From Agapetus fuscipes (taxonomy: Eukaryota; Arthropoda; Insecta; Trichoptera; Glossosomatidae), in the NCBI GenBank assembly GCA_951799405.1, contig OX637344.1:14508001-14572000 (forward strand): a DNA stretch of 64,000 nucleotides, read 5' to 3'. Every line of letters begins with the position of its first letter. Position 1 is the first letter of the stretch. Positions 39,774 through 48,935 of the stretch are shown in pieces. Under the pieces are notes generated by a model. That model was given only the letters and a program-made list of their open reading frames with translations, was not told where the DNA came from and searched no databases. The translations under genes and the position numbers were made by a program.

Positions 39774-40230
39774 ATCTAATCTTATCTAAATTGCAAAGAT
39801 ATGTATCATTGGGGGGGATTCACATATACCTACCTATGCATTTTTATTTTTTACAAGCAAACACGTATAAGTTCGCGCTTGCCCATGCCGCATGTGAACC
39901 AACAACAACAAAAAAACAAATCTCAAATGAACATATACCTTGCAATTCTTGCCGATCTTTCCTGAAACAGGGGTGACATTTGCAAAGTGAACCATTTTCT
40001 ACAGCATGGGTGGTCAGCCGCATACAAGGAACATACTATACAACAAGTTTTAAAACATTTTCTAAATCACAAAACAAACACTGAATAAAAAAATCTTATT
40101 TAAAAAACCCTAGTCCTAGCCGCCAACATTACAGATCAATCGCCATTCCTTTCAGTCCTTACATAAGACTTATTTTATTTCATCCAGAGTCATAACCTTC
40201 TTTATACAAGCTTCTCTTTTTATTATGACT
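39774..40230 (-). mobile_element. RTE-B LINE 3' end
   Basis: 39774-40031 is the tail. 40032-40230 is UTR and codons up to TTATGACTGGATT. Confidence 0.82.
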
Positions 40231-40259
40231 GGATTATGAAATCGTCTTTAAAATTATTA

Positions 40260-40508
40260 TTCCTTGACTTATAGGTTGGTATGAGGCTGACCACCCATAA
40301 TGTAAAAAGATGGTTCACTTTGCCAATGTCACCCCTGTTTCAGGGAAGGTCGGCAAGAGTTGCAGGGCTTATATTCATTTCATATTGGGTTTTTATATTG
40401 TAGGCTTACATGCGGCATGTGTTAGCGCGAAATTATGCGTGTCTGCTTGTGGGAATGCATTTAATATGAATCTTAAATAATACATATTTTGCAACTTAGA
40501 TTTAGTGT
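40260..40508 (+). mobile_element. RTE-B LINE 3' tail, solo unit
   Basis: TTCCTTGACTTATAGGTTGG to GCAACTTAGATTTAG. One of the best preserved copies. Confidence 0.9.
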
Positions 40509-40524
40509 GCTTATATGAGTTGCT

Positions 40525-40585
40525 CGACCCTGTGTCCCACCCCTAGCGGATTTGCAACATAGCAACAGTAACAGATACCCACAAC
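40525..40585 (+). mobile_element. RTE-A LINE terminus
   Basis: CCCACCCCTAGCGGATTTGC then AGCAACAGTAACAG. Confidence 0.65.
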
Positions 40586-40984
40586 TTCTAGAAGCTACTA
40601 GGTATCTTACTTTCAAGGAAGACACATATTTCTGGCGCTACTGAAACCTGCTTTATTTCTGTTAGGCTATGACTCATTTTAAAATATTCTATTCTAGGAA
40701 AAAACCTATGTCCCAACTTTCCAAACCCATTATTGCTTTCGTATTTTTATTTACATAGGACGCCGTTAATCTAAACATGGAATCAAAAACGATTGTTTGT
40801 GGTTGAGGATTTTACAATAATAGTTAGGTAGGTATGCTTTTATTTGTTTGCTTCTCTTCGTCGTCCATTGTATCTACCTACTTTTCTACAGGTAAGGAAG
40901 TAGGTACCTACGCTAAAGTTGAAATTCCTCAACAGATAAAAATACTTTGATAAGTATTTCCGTCGATTATTAAATAAATAAAAA
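40586..40984. other. No gene seen
   Basis: TTCTAGAA at about 40588 is a heat-shock-element-like palindrome without context. The rest is unremarkable. Confidence 0.35.
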
Positions 40985-41056
40985 AATGCAAAATGGTTAG
41001 CTTTGTCAATGTCTTCCATGTTTCAGGGACGGTCGGCAAGAGTTGCAGCAATAAAT
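40985..41056 (+). mobile_element. RTE-B tail fragment
   Basis: GCAAAATGGTTAGCTTTGTC to GGTCGGCAAGAGTTGCAG. Confidence 0.65.
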
Positions 41057-41159
41057 AACAGAAATTTAACAATTTTTTTATTAACCCGTTCATTCATTAT
41101 CTTTCATTTAAGTTGTAAACTGTAAAGATCTATTGATATTTATTTTTTCCTAAAAAACA

Positions 41160-41540
41160 CTGCTTTTACAAGAGAATGGCGAGTAGCAGAGGCTAGCAAA
41201 AGGATGGCGACCAGCAGAGATAGATGGCTAACACAACAAGGCACTGCCTTTACAAGAGGATGGCGACCAGCAGAGATAAATGGCTAGCACAACAAACCAC
41301 TGCCTTTTTCAAGAGGTGATGATCAACAGAGGCAAATGGCTAGCACAAAAAGGTACTGCCTTTACAAAATGATGGCGACCAGCATAGACAAAATATGGCT
41401 AACATAACAAGGCACTGCCTTTACAAGAGGATGGCGCCCAGCAGAGACAGATGGCTAGCACAGCAAGGCACTGCCTTTTTCAAGAGGTGACGACCAACAG
41501 TGACTAGCACAACAAGGCACTGCCTTTGTCCTCTTTTTTA
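41160..41540 (+). repeat. 56-bp minisatellite, locus 1
   Basis: About seven imperfect units of CACTGCCTTTACAAGAGGAT then GGCGACCAGCAGAGA..GGCTAGCACAACAAG; some units are shortened. The same unit occurs at 52563, 56940 and 58020. Confidence 0.85.
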
Positions 41541-41569
41541 CAGGATTTTTGCAGTAATAAAGCAGTTCA

Positions 41570-41776
41570 TTATCTAGGTTGCAAAGATGGATTACTATAA
41601 AGATTCATACAACATGCATTACCATAAGCAGACACGTATAAATTTGCCGCATGTGAACTTACAACGTAAAAACCCAATCTCAAATTAACAACTCTTGTTG
41701 ACCTTCCATGAAACAGTGGTGACATTGGTAAAATGATCAAATTTTCCGCTATGGGTGGTCAGCCTCATACCAACAA
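41570..41776 (-). mobile_element. RTE-B LINE 3' tail
   Basis: ATCTAGGTTGCAAAGATGG to GTCAGCCTCATACCAAC. Confidence 0.82.
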
Positions 41777-42149
41777 TCTGAATATGAATGGAAAGAAATA
41801 TTATGCAAACACAAAATGAAAATACGGGGACTAAAGGAATTCGTATTTTAAAATAAAATTAAGACAAAAGGAAGTAGATACATAGAATTGACCTACTACA
41901 GGACCCAAATAGTATTTTTTTTTGGAATAGGTATTGTTTTTTTTTTGTTGTTTTCGACCATTGATGGCGCCTCCAAGCTTGGTTTCGGGAAGACTACACG
42001 AGGACAGGCGACACCCCTGCTCAGGCAAAAACTGCAAACAAATGTAATAATAATTCTGTACTGGCGCCAAGCAGGGCTGTGTCAAACATTGTTAGCGTTT
42101 GTATTTAATAATCATTTGGTTTATTGAGTAGAAATTAACTTACTGAATT
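41777..42149. other. No gene recognised
   Basis: 41960-42040 is richer in G+C with a minus frame (CLQFLPEQGCRLSSC..ETKLGGAING) that I do not recognise. Confidence 0.35.
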
Positions 42150-42545
42150 GATACATACTATAGCCCACATTTGTCTCAGTCCTGTCAAACGTTGCATTAG
42201 TGTAGTCATACGAAATAAGGTCAGTTTGCCCAAATCCATTTTGTGTTTCGACACCCAATTATAACACATGCCATGATGTCTTAAAATAATGACTTTTTCC
42301 TTTAAATTCATTAATTTTAGCGATCACAATATTTATAACGCGTGTTATCTGTCAAGTGGCAGCCATTATTATTCGCAATAGTACCAGCTTTCTAGGAACA
42401 TTTTTACATTCGGTCGAGTTTTTTTTGTACACATGGAAATGCAACTGTGAAGTTATTTGTTCTCTTTCTTACTAATGACCATTTTCGTAAGTAAGTTGGG
42501 ACAGATAGGTATATATTGTCTATTTTCGTTATATAATACCTAATT
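42150..42545 (+). repeat. Inverted duplicate G, left copy
   Basis: TAGCCCACATTTGTCTCAGT, TTTTGTGTTTCGACACCC, ATAACGCGTGTTATCTGTC and AATGACCATTTTCGTAAG all recur, reversed, at 45685-46078. Confidence 0.85.
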
Positions 42546-42674
42546 TCTACTTAACAGATATCATAAGTCATTAATACGGTCATTTTGATCAGAGCAATAT
42601 TTTTGAAGAAAGTTGCTTAACAGGACATAAACATTTTGTTCATCAAATGTTATTACGTCTGAGCAACTTCGATA

Positions 42675-42900
42675 AAGCCGGCCTTACGCCAACAGCTTAA
42701 GTTGAAGTGGGGGCTTCCCAGCTCCCGAGGGGGCTGGTACTCATTTCTTGTGTCGGCTGAGTAAGCCTTGCCGGTATTTTGATTTGTGGTTTGAAATAAA
42801 AACTGAAACTGGAAAGAATTTTTGACACCCTCGGTGGGATTTGAACCCGAGCTCACGGCATAGAATGCAAGCACTCTACCATCTGAGCTATCGACCGGAC
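42675..42900 (-). mobile_element. S2 SINE
   Basis: GCCGGCCTTACGCCAAC to the head CTACCATCTGAGCTATCGAC. The distal tail (TATTTTTACAGG onward) is absent. Confidence 0.85.
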
Positions 42901-43021
42901 GTAGCTAATTAACCCATCACAAGCGCGTAGCATTCCGGCCAAATGACATCACATTTTCCCCCGAACAAAACATGCAGACTCCTTTAATTTATAAGCAGAA
43001 TTTCAATTATAACTAATTAAT

Positions 43022-43325
43022 GACCGGTCTGTAGTCTAGTGGTTAACACTTCTGACTCGTACAAATGGAAGGTTCTGGGTTTGAATCCCGGCGAAGCACA
43101 AATATATACCTTCCATTTATATTTTCAAATATGTATTTCGCTGGATGAAAAAATCGTATACCTTTACCAAAAACCAGTCACTATAGGTCCATCCAGCCTT
43201 ACAGCAACTGTGTCTTCCTTGAGAATTGGCGCTTTCTACAGCAACGACCAAGCTCACAGAGGGCTGTTGAAGTATAGTACACACAAAAAAAAACGATCAC
43301 CAACCAAATAAATCATCCTAATATA
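43022..43325 (+). mobile_element. S1 SINE, full length with LINE-type tail
   Basis: GACCGGTCTGTAGTCTAGTGG head, AGAGGGCTGTTGAAGTATAG tail, AAATAAATCATCCTAATATA. Confidence 0.88.
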
Positions 43326-43668
43326 TGTAAAGTGCAAATTTGTGGCAACCCTGTTTGTGTAAGCATTCCATACATCAGCCAGCAATCTCTGTGAGTTTTG
43401 TCGCAGCGCGCCGTGTCAGGGCTGCCCCTCAGTGTCATGTTGTGACAGAAAGCCAGGACACAGGGACACACATGCCTCCATAATATATATATAGGTATAG
43501 ACACTAGACACACACATGTCTTTATAGCTGGGACACTTGAGCAGTTTTTTCGCACATGAGTATTTTATTTGTGTCCCTGTTTCGGACACATGGAGTTTGC
43601 AATCCGGTCCCAAAATATTGGCAACTACATTTATTTTAAATTTATAATTATGAAGTGTGACCGGCTAT
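43326..43668. other. No gene recognised
   Basis: Moderately G+C-rich 43380-43480, with overlapping minus frames lacking a recognisable domain. Confidence 0.35.
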
Positions 43669-43849
43669 GCGGCTGACCGCACATGCTGTAGAAAATGGTT
43701 CACTTTGCCAATGTCACCCCTGTTTTCAGGGAAGGTCGGCAAGAGTTGCAGGGTGTATGTCCATGTAAGATTCGGGTTTTTATATTGTAGGACCACATGC
43801 GGCATGTTTAAGCGCGAATTTGTGCATGTCTGCTTGTGAAAGTGCATAT
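43669..43849 (+). mobile_element. RTE-B tail, first part (split by SINE3)
   Basis: TGCGGCTGACCGCACATGC to GTGAAAGTGCATAT; resumes at 44063. Confidence 0.86.
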
Positions 43850-44062
43850 TTACTTTTTTTTTACTTTTAAAAAATAGATTTGTGGAAAGGAATGCAATCC
43901 ACCAACCTATTTTACCTGGCCAGTTGTCTTCATGCGAAAGCAGAAGCTTGTGTGCATGCAACGGCATCTGTTGAACCAGGGTCGAAGTTATCGTCGCGGG
44001 ATTCGAACCAGCGTTATCCGGTTCCAAATAACCTGTCTTGATCCCCGCGGCTATAACACCGA
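43850..44062 (-). mobile_element. SINE3, nested, with CATAT target duplication
   Basis: On the minus strand: head GTGTTATAGCCGCGGGG, B box GGTTCGAATCCCGC, CGACCCTGGTTCAACAGATG, AATAGGTTGGTGGATTGCAT and a T/A-rich end. CATAT at 43845-43849 and 44063-44067. Confidence 0.84.
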
Positions 44063-44118
44063 CATATAATGTGAATCTTTAATGATACATATCTTTGCAA
44101 CTTAGATTTAGATTTAGA
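44063..44118 (+). mobile_element. RTE-B tail, remainder
   Basis: CATATAATGTGAATCTTTAA to CAACTTAGATTTAGATTTAG. Confidence 0.85.
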
Positions 44119-44119
44119 A

Positions 44120-44190
44120 GTGTAAAAAATGGTTCGCTTTGCCAATGTCATCGCTGTGTCAGATAGGGTCAACAAAAGCTGCAAGGCTTA
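44120..44190 (+). mobile_element. RTE-B tail fragment
   Basis: GTAAAAAATGGTTCGCTTTG to AGCTGCAAGGCTTATCG, in tandem with the previous copy. Confidence 0.7.
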
Positions 44191-44218
44191 TCGATTGGTG
44201 TTGAATCCTGATACAACC

Positions 44219-44508
44219 GACCGGTCCGTAGTCCAGGTGGTAGCACTTCGGACTCGTGACTGGAAGGTCGTGGGTTCGAATCCCGGCGGAGCCCAAAAAA
44301 TATACCATTTATATTTTCAAATTTGCTCTTCGTTGGGTTGAAAAATTCATAAACCTTTACCAAAGACCGGTCATAAAAAGGTCCATCCAGCCTTACAACA
44401 ACTGGGTCTTGCTTGAGAATTGGCGCTTTCTACAGCGACGACCAAGCTCGCAGAGGGCTCTTGAGGTGCGATACACACAAAAACAGCGCTCACCAAATAA
44501 ATCAGCCC
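44219..44508 (+). mobile_element. S1 SINE, full length with LINE-type tail
   Basis: Well-preserved head and body; tail GCAGAGGGCTCTTGAGGTGC..CAGCGCTCACCAAATAAATC. Confidence 0.91.
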
Positions 44509-44694
44509 AATTGAATTTTTTTTTAACCGAAGTAGTACCTACCTACTCAGAATCGCCACAGCAAGAAGGATTCATTCAATCAGCCAAACACCTTCTATAA
44601 GAATTTGCGGGAATGACAGATTTCCTTCAACAAGCGTAAGACTTCTTGGTGAAGAAATAGACCAAGCTGTCTGAGCATGGAAGAACACATCAGC

Positions 44695-44825
44695 AAGACT
44701 GTTAGATCCAGCTTTGCAGCAGTTGGATCTTGCTCTTGGCGCTTTCTACAGCGACGACCAAGCTCGCAGAGGGCTCCTGGAGTGTGATTAACACAAAAAC
44801 AGCGCTCACCAAATAAATCGTCCTT
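44695..44825 (+). mobile_element. S1 SINE tail
   Basis: GGCGCTTTCTACAGCGACGA, CAGAGGGCTCCTGGAGTG, GCGCTCACCAAATAAATC. Confidence 0.8.
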
Positions 44826-45164
44826 CGGGTTGATTTTTGAAGTTTTGTGTAAATTTTTAACAATTTGCCATTCCAGTGGAAGCATATTTCAGGGTAATAT
44901 CTTAGACTTTTTGTTTTATGTCTCTTCTTGAGGAGGATGATGGTATAATATGTGGTGATGACCAACTGCAGGTCACCTAACAGCTCGCACGACCATGTAA
45001 ACGCTGATAATAAATACAGTATCTGTCGCAGATCTTATGCCAACCCAAAACACACAGGCAAACGTCTGGGACTAGCTGGGTGACACAGATGTTAACAACC
45101 ATTGATCACAGTTCTCATCAAGATCATCTTCATCATCATACTGTTATACTTTTAAGGTCCGAAA
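44826..45164. other. No gene seen
   Basis: No long frame; no recognised repeat. Confidence 0.4.
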
Positions 45165-45385
45165 AGTCTACAAATTAAAATACACAGGTCTTCTTTTAAA
45201 TTATTTATTTACACGTGATTTATTTCTTACAAATTCATATTTATCTTTAACTCTTCTACTACACAAATTTATATTTCACAGTTTATGTATCGCTGACACT
45301 CGTCGATCAAAGCCGATAATGTAACTGGGCGGCTGTACGCGACTCTCAGCTTTATATTCTTTATACTACGGAACATTCCAGTGAG
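45165..45385 (-). promoter_or_regulatory. LTR- or promoter-like segment
   Basis: On the minus strand: GGAATGTTCC, then GTATAAAG, a C/G-rich leader, then AATAAATCACGTGTAAATAAAT. Same order of signals as 31781-31935, although the sequences differ. Confidence 0.28.
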
Positions 45386-45564
45386 TAAATTCGCTAGCCC
45401 ATTCCTGAACAGTCAACCAATTTCGGGAATCATTAATTTCTAGCAATACACATATATAACCCTACTTATGACATAATGCTAATATAACTACATACTACCT
45501 ACCTGCTATAATAACTATGTATGTAATAACTACCTAATCTACCATTTACATTACAATACTTTAC

Positions 45565-45650
45565 GCTCAAGAAGCCCATCGTAGACATGGGCGAAGCTCC
45601 GGCTCCCAAAGACCACGGCAACAGATCCCGGAAAACATCACTCCAGCAAA
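45565..45650. repeat. Half of the foldback found at 58595-58762
   Basis: AAGAAGCCCATCGTAGACAT..GGGC, GCTCCGGCTCCCAAAGACC, CAACAGATCCCGGA match 58674-58750. Confidence 0.75.
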
Positions 45651-45684
45651 ACCATTGTACCCATTGACTTGTGATATATGTGGA

Positions 45685-46078
45685 CTAGAAAATATTTTAA
45701 CGAAAATATACATTATACATATATCTGTTTCAATTGACTTACGAAAATGGTCATTAGTAAGACAGAGAACAAAGATCATCACAGTTGCATTTACATGTGT
45801 ACAAAAAAACTCGGACGAATGTAAAAAATGTCCCTAGAAAGTTGGTACTTTTGCGAATAATAATGACTAATACAGCTAGAATTGAAAGATAACACGCGTT
45901 ATAAATATTGTAATCTCTAAAGTGAACGAATTTTTAGAAATAATGCATTATTTTAAGATATTATGGCATGTGTTACAATTGAGTGTCGAAACACAAAATG
46001 GATTTGGACGTAATGGTCTTATTTCGTATGACTATACCATTGCCACGTTTGACAGGACTGAGACAAATGTGGGCTGTA
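45685..46078 (-). repeat. Inverted duplicate G, right copy
   Basis: Reverse complement of 42150-42545; ends GGACTGAGACAAATGTGGGC. Small indels throughout. Confidence 0.85.
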
Positions 46079-46161
46079 CTGCTGTTTTGTATTTACTTTC
46101 ACATTCATTTCAACTGAAAAACCTCATATAATATTATATATTTTTTTCTCTATTCAGATAC

Positions 46162-46390
46162 GAGTATGCGGATGACCACCCATGCTGTAGAAAATGATTC
46201 ACTTTGCCAATGTCACCACTGTTTCAGTGAAAGTCGGCAATAGTTGCAGGGTGTATGTTCATTTGAGATTTGGTTTTTATGTTGTAAGTTCACATGCGGC
46301 ATGTACAAGCGCGAACTAATACGTGATTGCTTGTGAAAATGCATACAATGTGAATCCCCAATGTTACATGTATTTGCAACTTAGATTAGA
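46162..46390 (+). mobile_element. RTE-B LINE 3' tail
   Basis: GAGTATGCGGATGACCACC to TGCAACTTAGATTAGATAAG. Confidence 0.86.
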
Positions 46391-46732
46391 TAAGATTACA
46401 ATTGAATATTACTTAAAATGTTTCCAACGCCTTGCCACGTCTAGTCCAGTCTCGCACCCCGCCGTCTGTCAGGCGGCTGGTCCTTTCATGAATGGTACAT
46501 TTTTTGCATGTGGCGTCAGGGTATTATTTTATTACCTGCCACACTTACAATGAAATATGTCAACAAATTCCCTTGTTAATTAGTGAAAACGAATTCCTAC
46601 TAGGTAGCATTTTTTTTCATCGAACCCCCCAGTAAAATACAAAAAAATATACGGCAGAAAAAAATTAACTTACCACGTTTTGGTATACCTAGTGTAAATT
46701 ATATTTATTTATTCACATAATTATTTTGACCG
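46391..46732. other. No gene recognised
   Basis: A short G+C-rich patch at 46425-46500; no support for a gene. Confidence 0.35.
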
Positions 46733-46875
46733 TAGTTCGCTTTGCCTACGTCATCCCTTTTTTAAGAAAAGGTCGGTAAGAGTTGCATGGCTTATGTTCA
46801 TTTGAGAATGGGTTTCTATGTTGTAATTCCACATGCGCCATCAAACGCCTTTCGAGTGACCAAGTGAGGCAACGG

Positions 46876-46912
<37 letters not shown>

Positions 46913-47012
46913 GCAGTATGTGTAAGCGTGAATTTATACGTGTCTGCTTTTGGAAATGCACTTAATATAAATCTTAAATGTATAAAGTGTTCTTTGCAAC
47001 ATATATAGATTT
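46733..47012 (+). mobile_element. RTE-B tail carrying a short insertion
   Basis: GTTCGCTTTGCCTACGTCAT to GCAACATATATAGATTT. Interrupted at 46837-46909. Confidence 0.8.
46837..46909 (+). mobile_element. Short LINE 3'-end insertion with (ATC)n tail
   Basis: GCCATCAAACGCCTTTCGAG, GTGAGGCAACGG, then (TCA)n to 46909. CATGC at 46832-46836 and 46910-46914 fits a target duplication. The simple-repeat tail is RTE-like. Confidence 0.65.
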
Positions 47013-47055
47013 AACTGATTAATTTATGATGTTTAAAGAGAGTTATTCATGTTTT

Positions 47056-47120
47056 TGGGCTGATAGGCTGGTTTGAGGTCGACCACCCATAATGTAAAAA
47101 TTGATTCACTTTCGCCAAAG
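47056..47120 (+). mobile_element. RTE-B tail fragment
   Basis: GGGCTGATAGGCTGGTTTGA to GATTCACTTTCGCC. Confidence 0.65.
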
Positions 47121-47197
47121 CCCCCAGTTGGCAGATTTATTGGGGGTCAAGAAGCCTCTACATGCTAGACCGTCGCTTTTCTGCAAACAAGATATAA

Positions 47198-47425
47198 TCT
47201 GTAATTTAAGTTGCCAAGAAATATGTCATTTAACGCTCATATACATATTTAATGCATGCCAAAAAGCAGGCTCGTGTAAATTCACGCTTACACATGCTGC
47301 ATGTGTACATACAAAATAAACCAAACCTTACATGCACATAAACTTTGCGACTCCTGCCGCCTTTCCCTGAAAACGGCAAAAGTGAACCATGTTTTTACAG
47401 CATGGGGTGCCAGCCTCATACCAGC
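47198..47425 (-). mobile_element. RTE-B LINE 3' tail, diverged
   Basis: ATAATCTGTAATTTAAGTTG to GCCAGCCTCATACCAG. Confidence 0.78.
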
Positions 47426-47560
47426 TGTAAGGCTGGATAAAACTTTGGAACCGGTCTTTGAATAAAAAATAAAAATTCAACCTCGTGGAGATCATTTCGA
47501 AAATCAAATGATTTTTTTACTACGCTGGGAATCGAACCCATTACCCTACGCTTATTTATA
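47426..47560 (-). mobile_element. S1 SINE fragment
   Basis: CTGTAAGGCTGGAT, ACCGGTCTTTG and GCTGGGAATCGAACCCA are S1 landmarks in order. The A-box half is missing. Confidence 0.65.
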
Positions 47561-47739
47561 AATATTACTCCTACCTACAATAGATTTGCGTAACATTAAC
47601 AACAGAAGAAAAAAAATTCTCAAACAAAATGAATACACACTTCACAAAAGGTCCTAACTGCGATTTTAAACATAAAAAAATATTGTGTTATTTTCTTCTA
47701 ATATGGTTATTTTATGCCATCCTTGCATTGTATCGTTGA

Positions 47740-47925
47740 TGGTGTACGGTAGCTCTTTTGTGTGCAGCTCCCGGGACGCTTGTGCATGGAAGTGAGTCGA
47801 GGACAAAAGCGCTTGTCGCCTACAAAGCGACCAAAAGCGCGGAAAGTCGCGCCAAAGTGACAACGCGGTGGTTAAAAATTTAAATACGCATCGGCGCGCT
47901 CCTGTCCTCCTGGGGTGACCACATC
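47740..47925 (+). promoter_or_regulatory. CpG-rich island, possible promoter or exon
   Basis: GCGCCAAAGTGACAACGCGG, AAGCGCGGAAAGTCGC and ATCGGCGCGCTCC stand out from A/T-rich neighbours. CATGGAA|GTGAGT at about 47787 would make a good plus-strand splice donor. A minus frame (47666-47863) crosses it without a recognisable domain. No repeat family matches. Confidence 0.3.
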
Positions 47926-47984
47926 CAAGTAAAAAAATCCCATTTTATTTTTATTTTTCATCATTCCCTTCGTCTTATAATAAT

Positions 47985-48155
47985 TAAAGGATGATTAATT
48001 TGTGAGAGCTTTGTTTTTGTGTAATCACAAGAGTAACTCAAGAGTCTTCTGCAAGCTTGGTCGTCGCTATAGAATCCTCAAGCCAATTCTCAAGCAAGAC
48101 CCCTCAGTTGCTGTGAGTTGGATGAACATGACCGGTCTTTGTAAAGGCACATGAT
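47985..48155 (-). mobile_element. S1 SINE tail and body
   Basis: GAGAGCTTTGTTTTTGTGTA, AGCTTGGTCGTCGCTATAGA, CTCAAGCAAGAC, GACCGGTCTTTG. Confidence 0.75.
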
Positions 48156-48250
48156 TTATCTCCGAAGTGATCACATGTGGCGATTCGGGACCTATTTATT
48201 TTAACGGGTATGGGGAAGACCTCACACCAACACTTCAGCTGAAGGAATTC
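48156..48250 (-). mobile_element. S2 SINE tail
   Basis: TCACATGTGGCGATTCGGGA, TATTTATTTTAACGGG, CACTTCAGCTGAAGG. Confidence 0.75.
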
Positions 48251-48640
48251 AGTGTTATTATTTATTAATTTATTTTTTTACTTCTTTACTATTTTTATTT
48301 ATTTACTATGCAAGGAAATTTGAGGAGAGAAGTTATCAAACTAGCCAAAGGACCTCACATCTCTCCCTCCGCAGTGATGGTTTGGCTTATCCACCATTTG
48401 ATTCAATGATGACGTTTCAATGGTACTGTCTTATTAATCACATTCTTCACAAAAAACTAAGATAAAAACATATAAGACGATAATGTGAGCGTTGTTTAAA
48501 ATATTTTTAAAATAAATTTCCAGTTTTCATAAGACACATTTTTCCAGAACACATGCGAAAATTGCTCTTGTGAAATTACCTCTAATGAAGATAAGCCAAA
48601 GAAGCAATAAAGGGACGATCTTTAGAACCCATTTCATTTA
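48251..48640. other. No gene; repeat scrap at 48345-48420
   Basis: Only the segment shared with 27530-27600 is recognised. Confidence 0.4.
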
Positions 48641-48935
48641 GAGCAGCGACACCTAAATAAAAATCGTCTAAAAGAAGAAGATGACAGTGTGACAGATGGC
48701 GCTCTGTAGCTGCCAGTACACCTGTCAGAGCTCTGCTTGTTTTTATGTCTTTTTTTGTGAAAAAGTGCTGCAAAGTGGGTGATTTTCCCCTGAACCTTTG
48801 TGTGAAGTGACAGTGAACATTTTTTGTTGTTTTGAGTGCCAGCAGAGTGCCTTATTCTTTTTAAATTTATAAAAATACAAGTTTCTGTGTTATTGTTGCA
48901 AGCAACATTTACTTATTCTTTTCTGCTGTATACCC
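48641..48935 (+). other. Probable 5' UTR of the LINE
   Basis: Lies directly upstream of the open frame and matches no other repeat. I cannot fix the element's 5' end: no copy of the 3' flank (GATGTTTCATAAACGG) is found here, and no ORF1 with a zinc-knuckle motif is seen. Confidence 0.35.

Noticed and set aside
46746..46961. Poly-aspartate protein
   Set aside because: The aspartates come from the (ATC)n tail of a short insertion read on the other strand.
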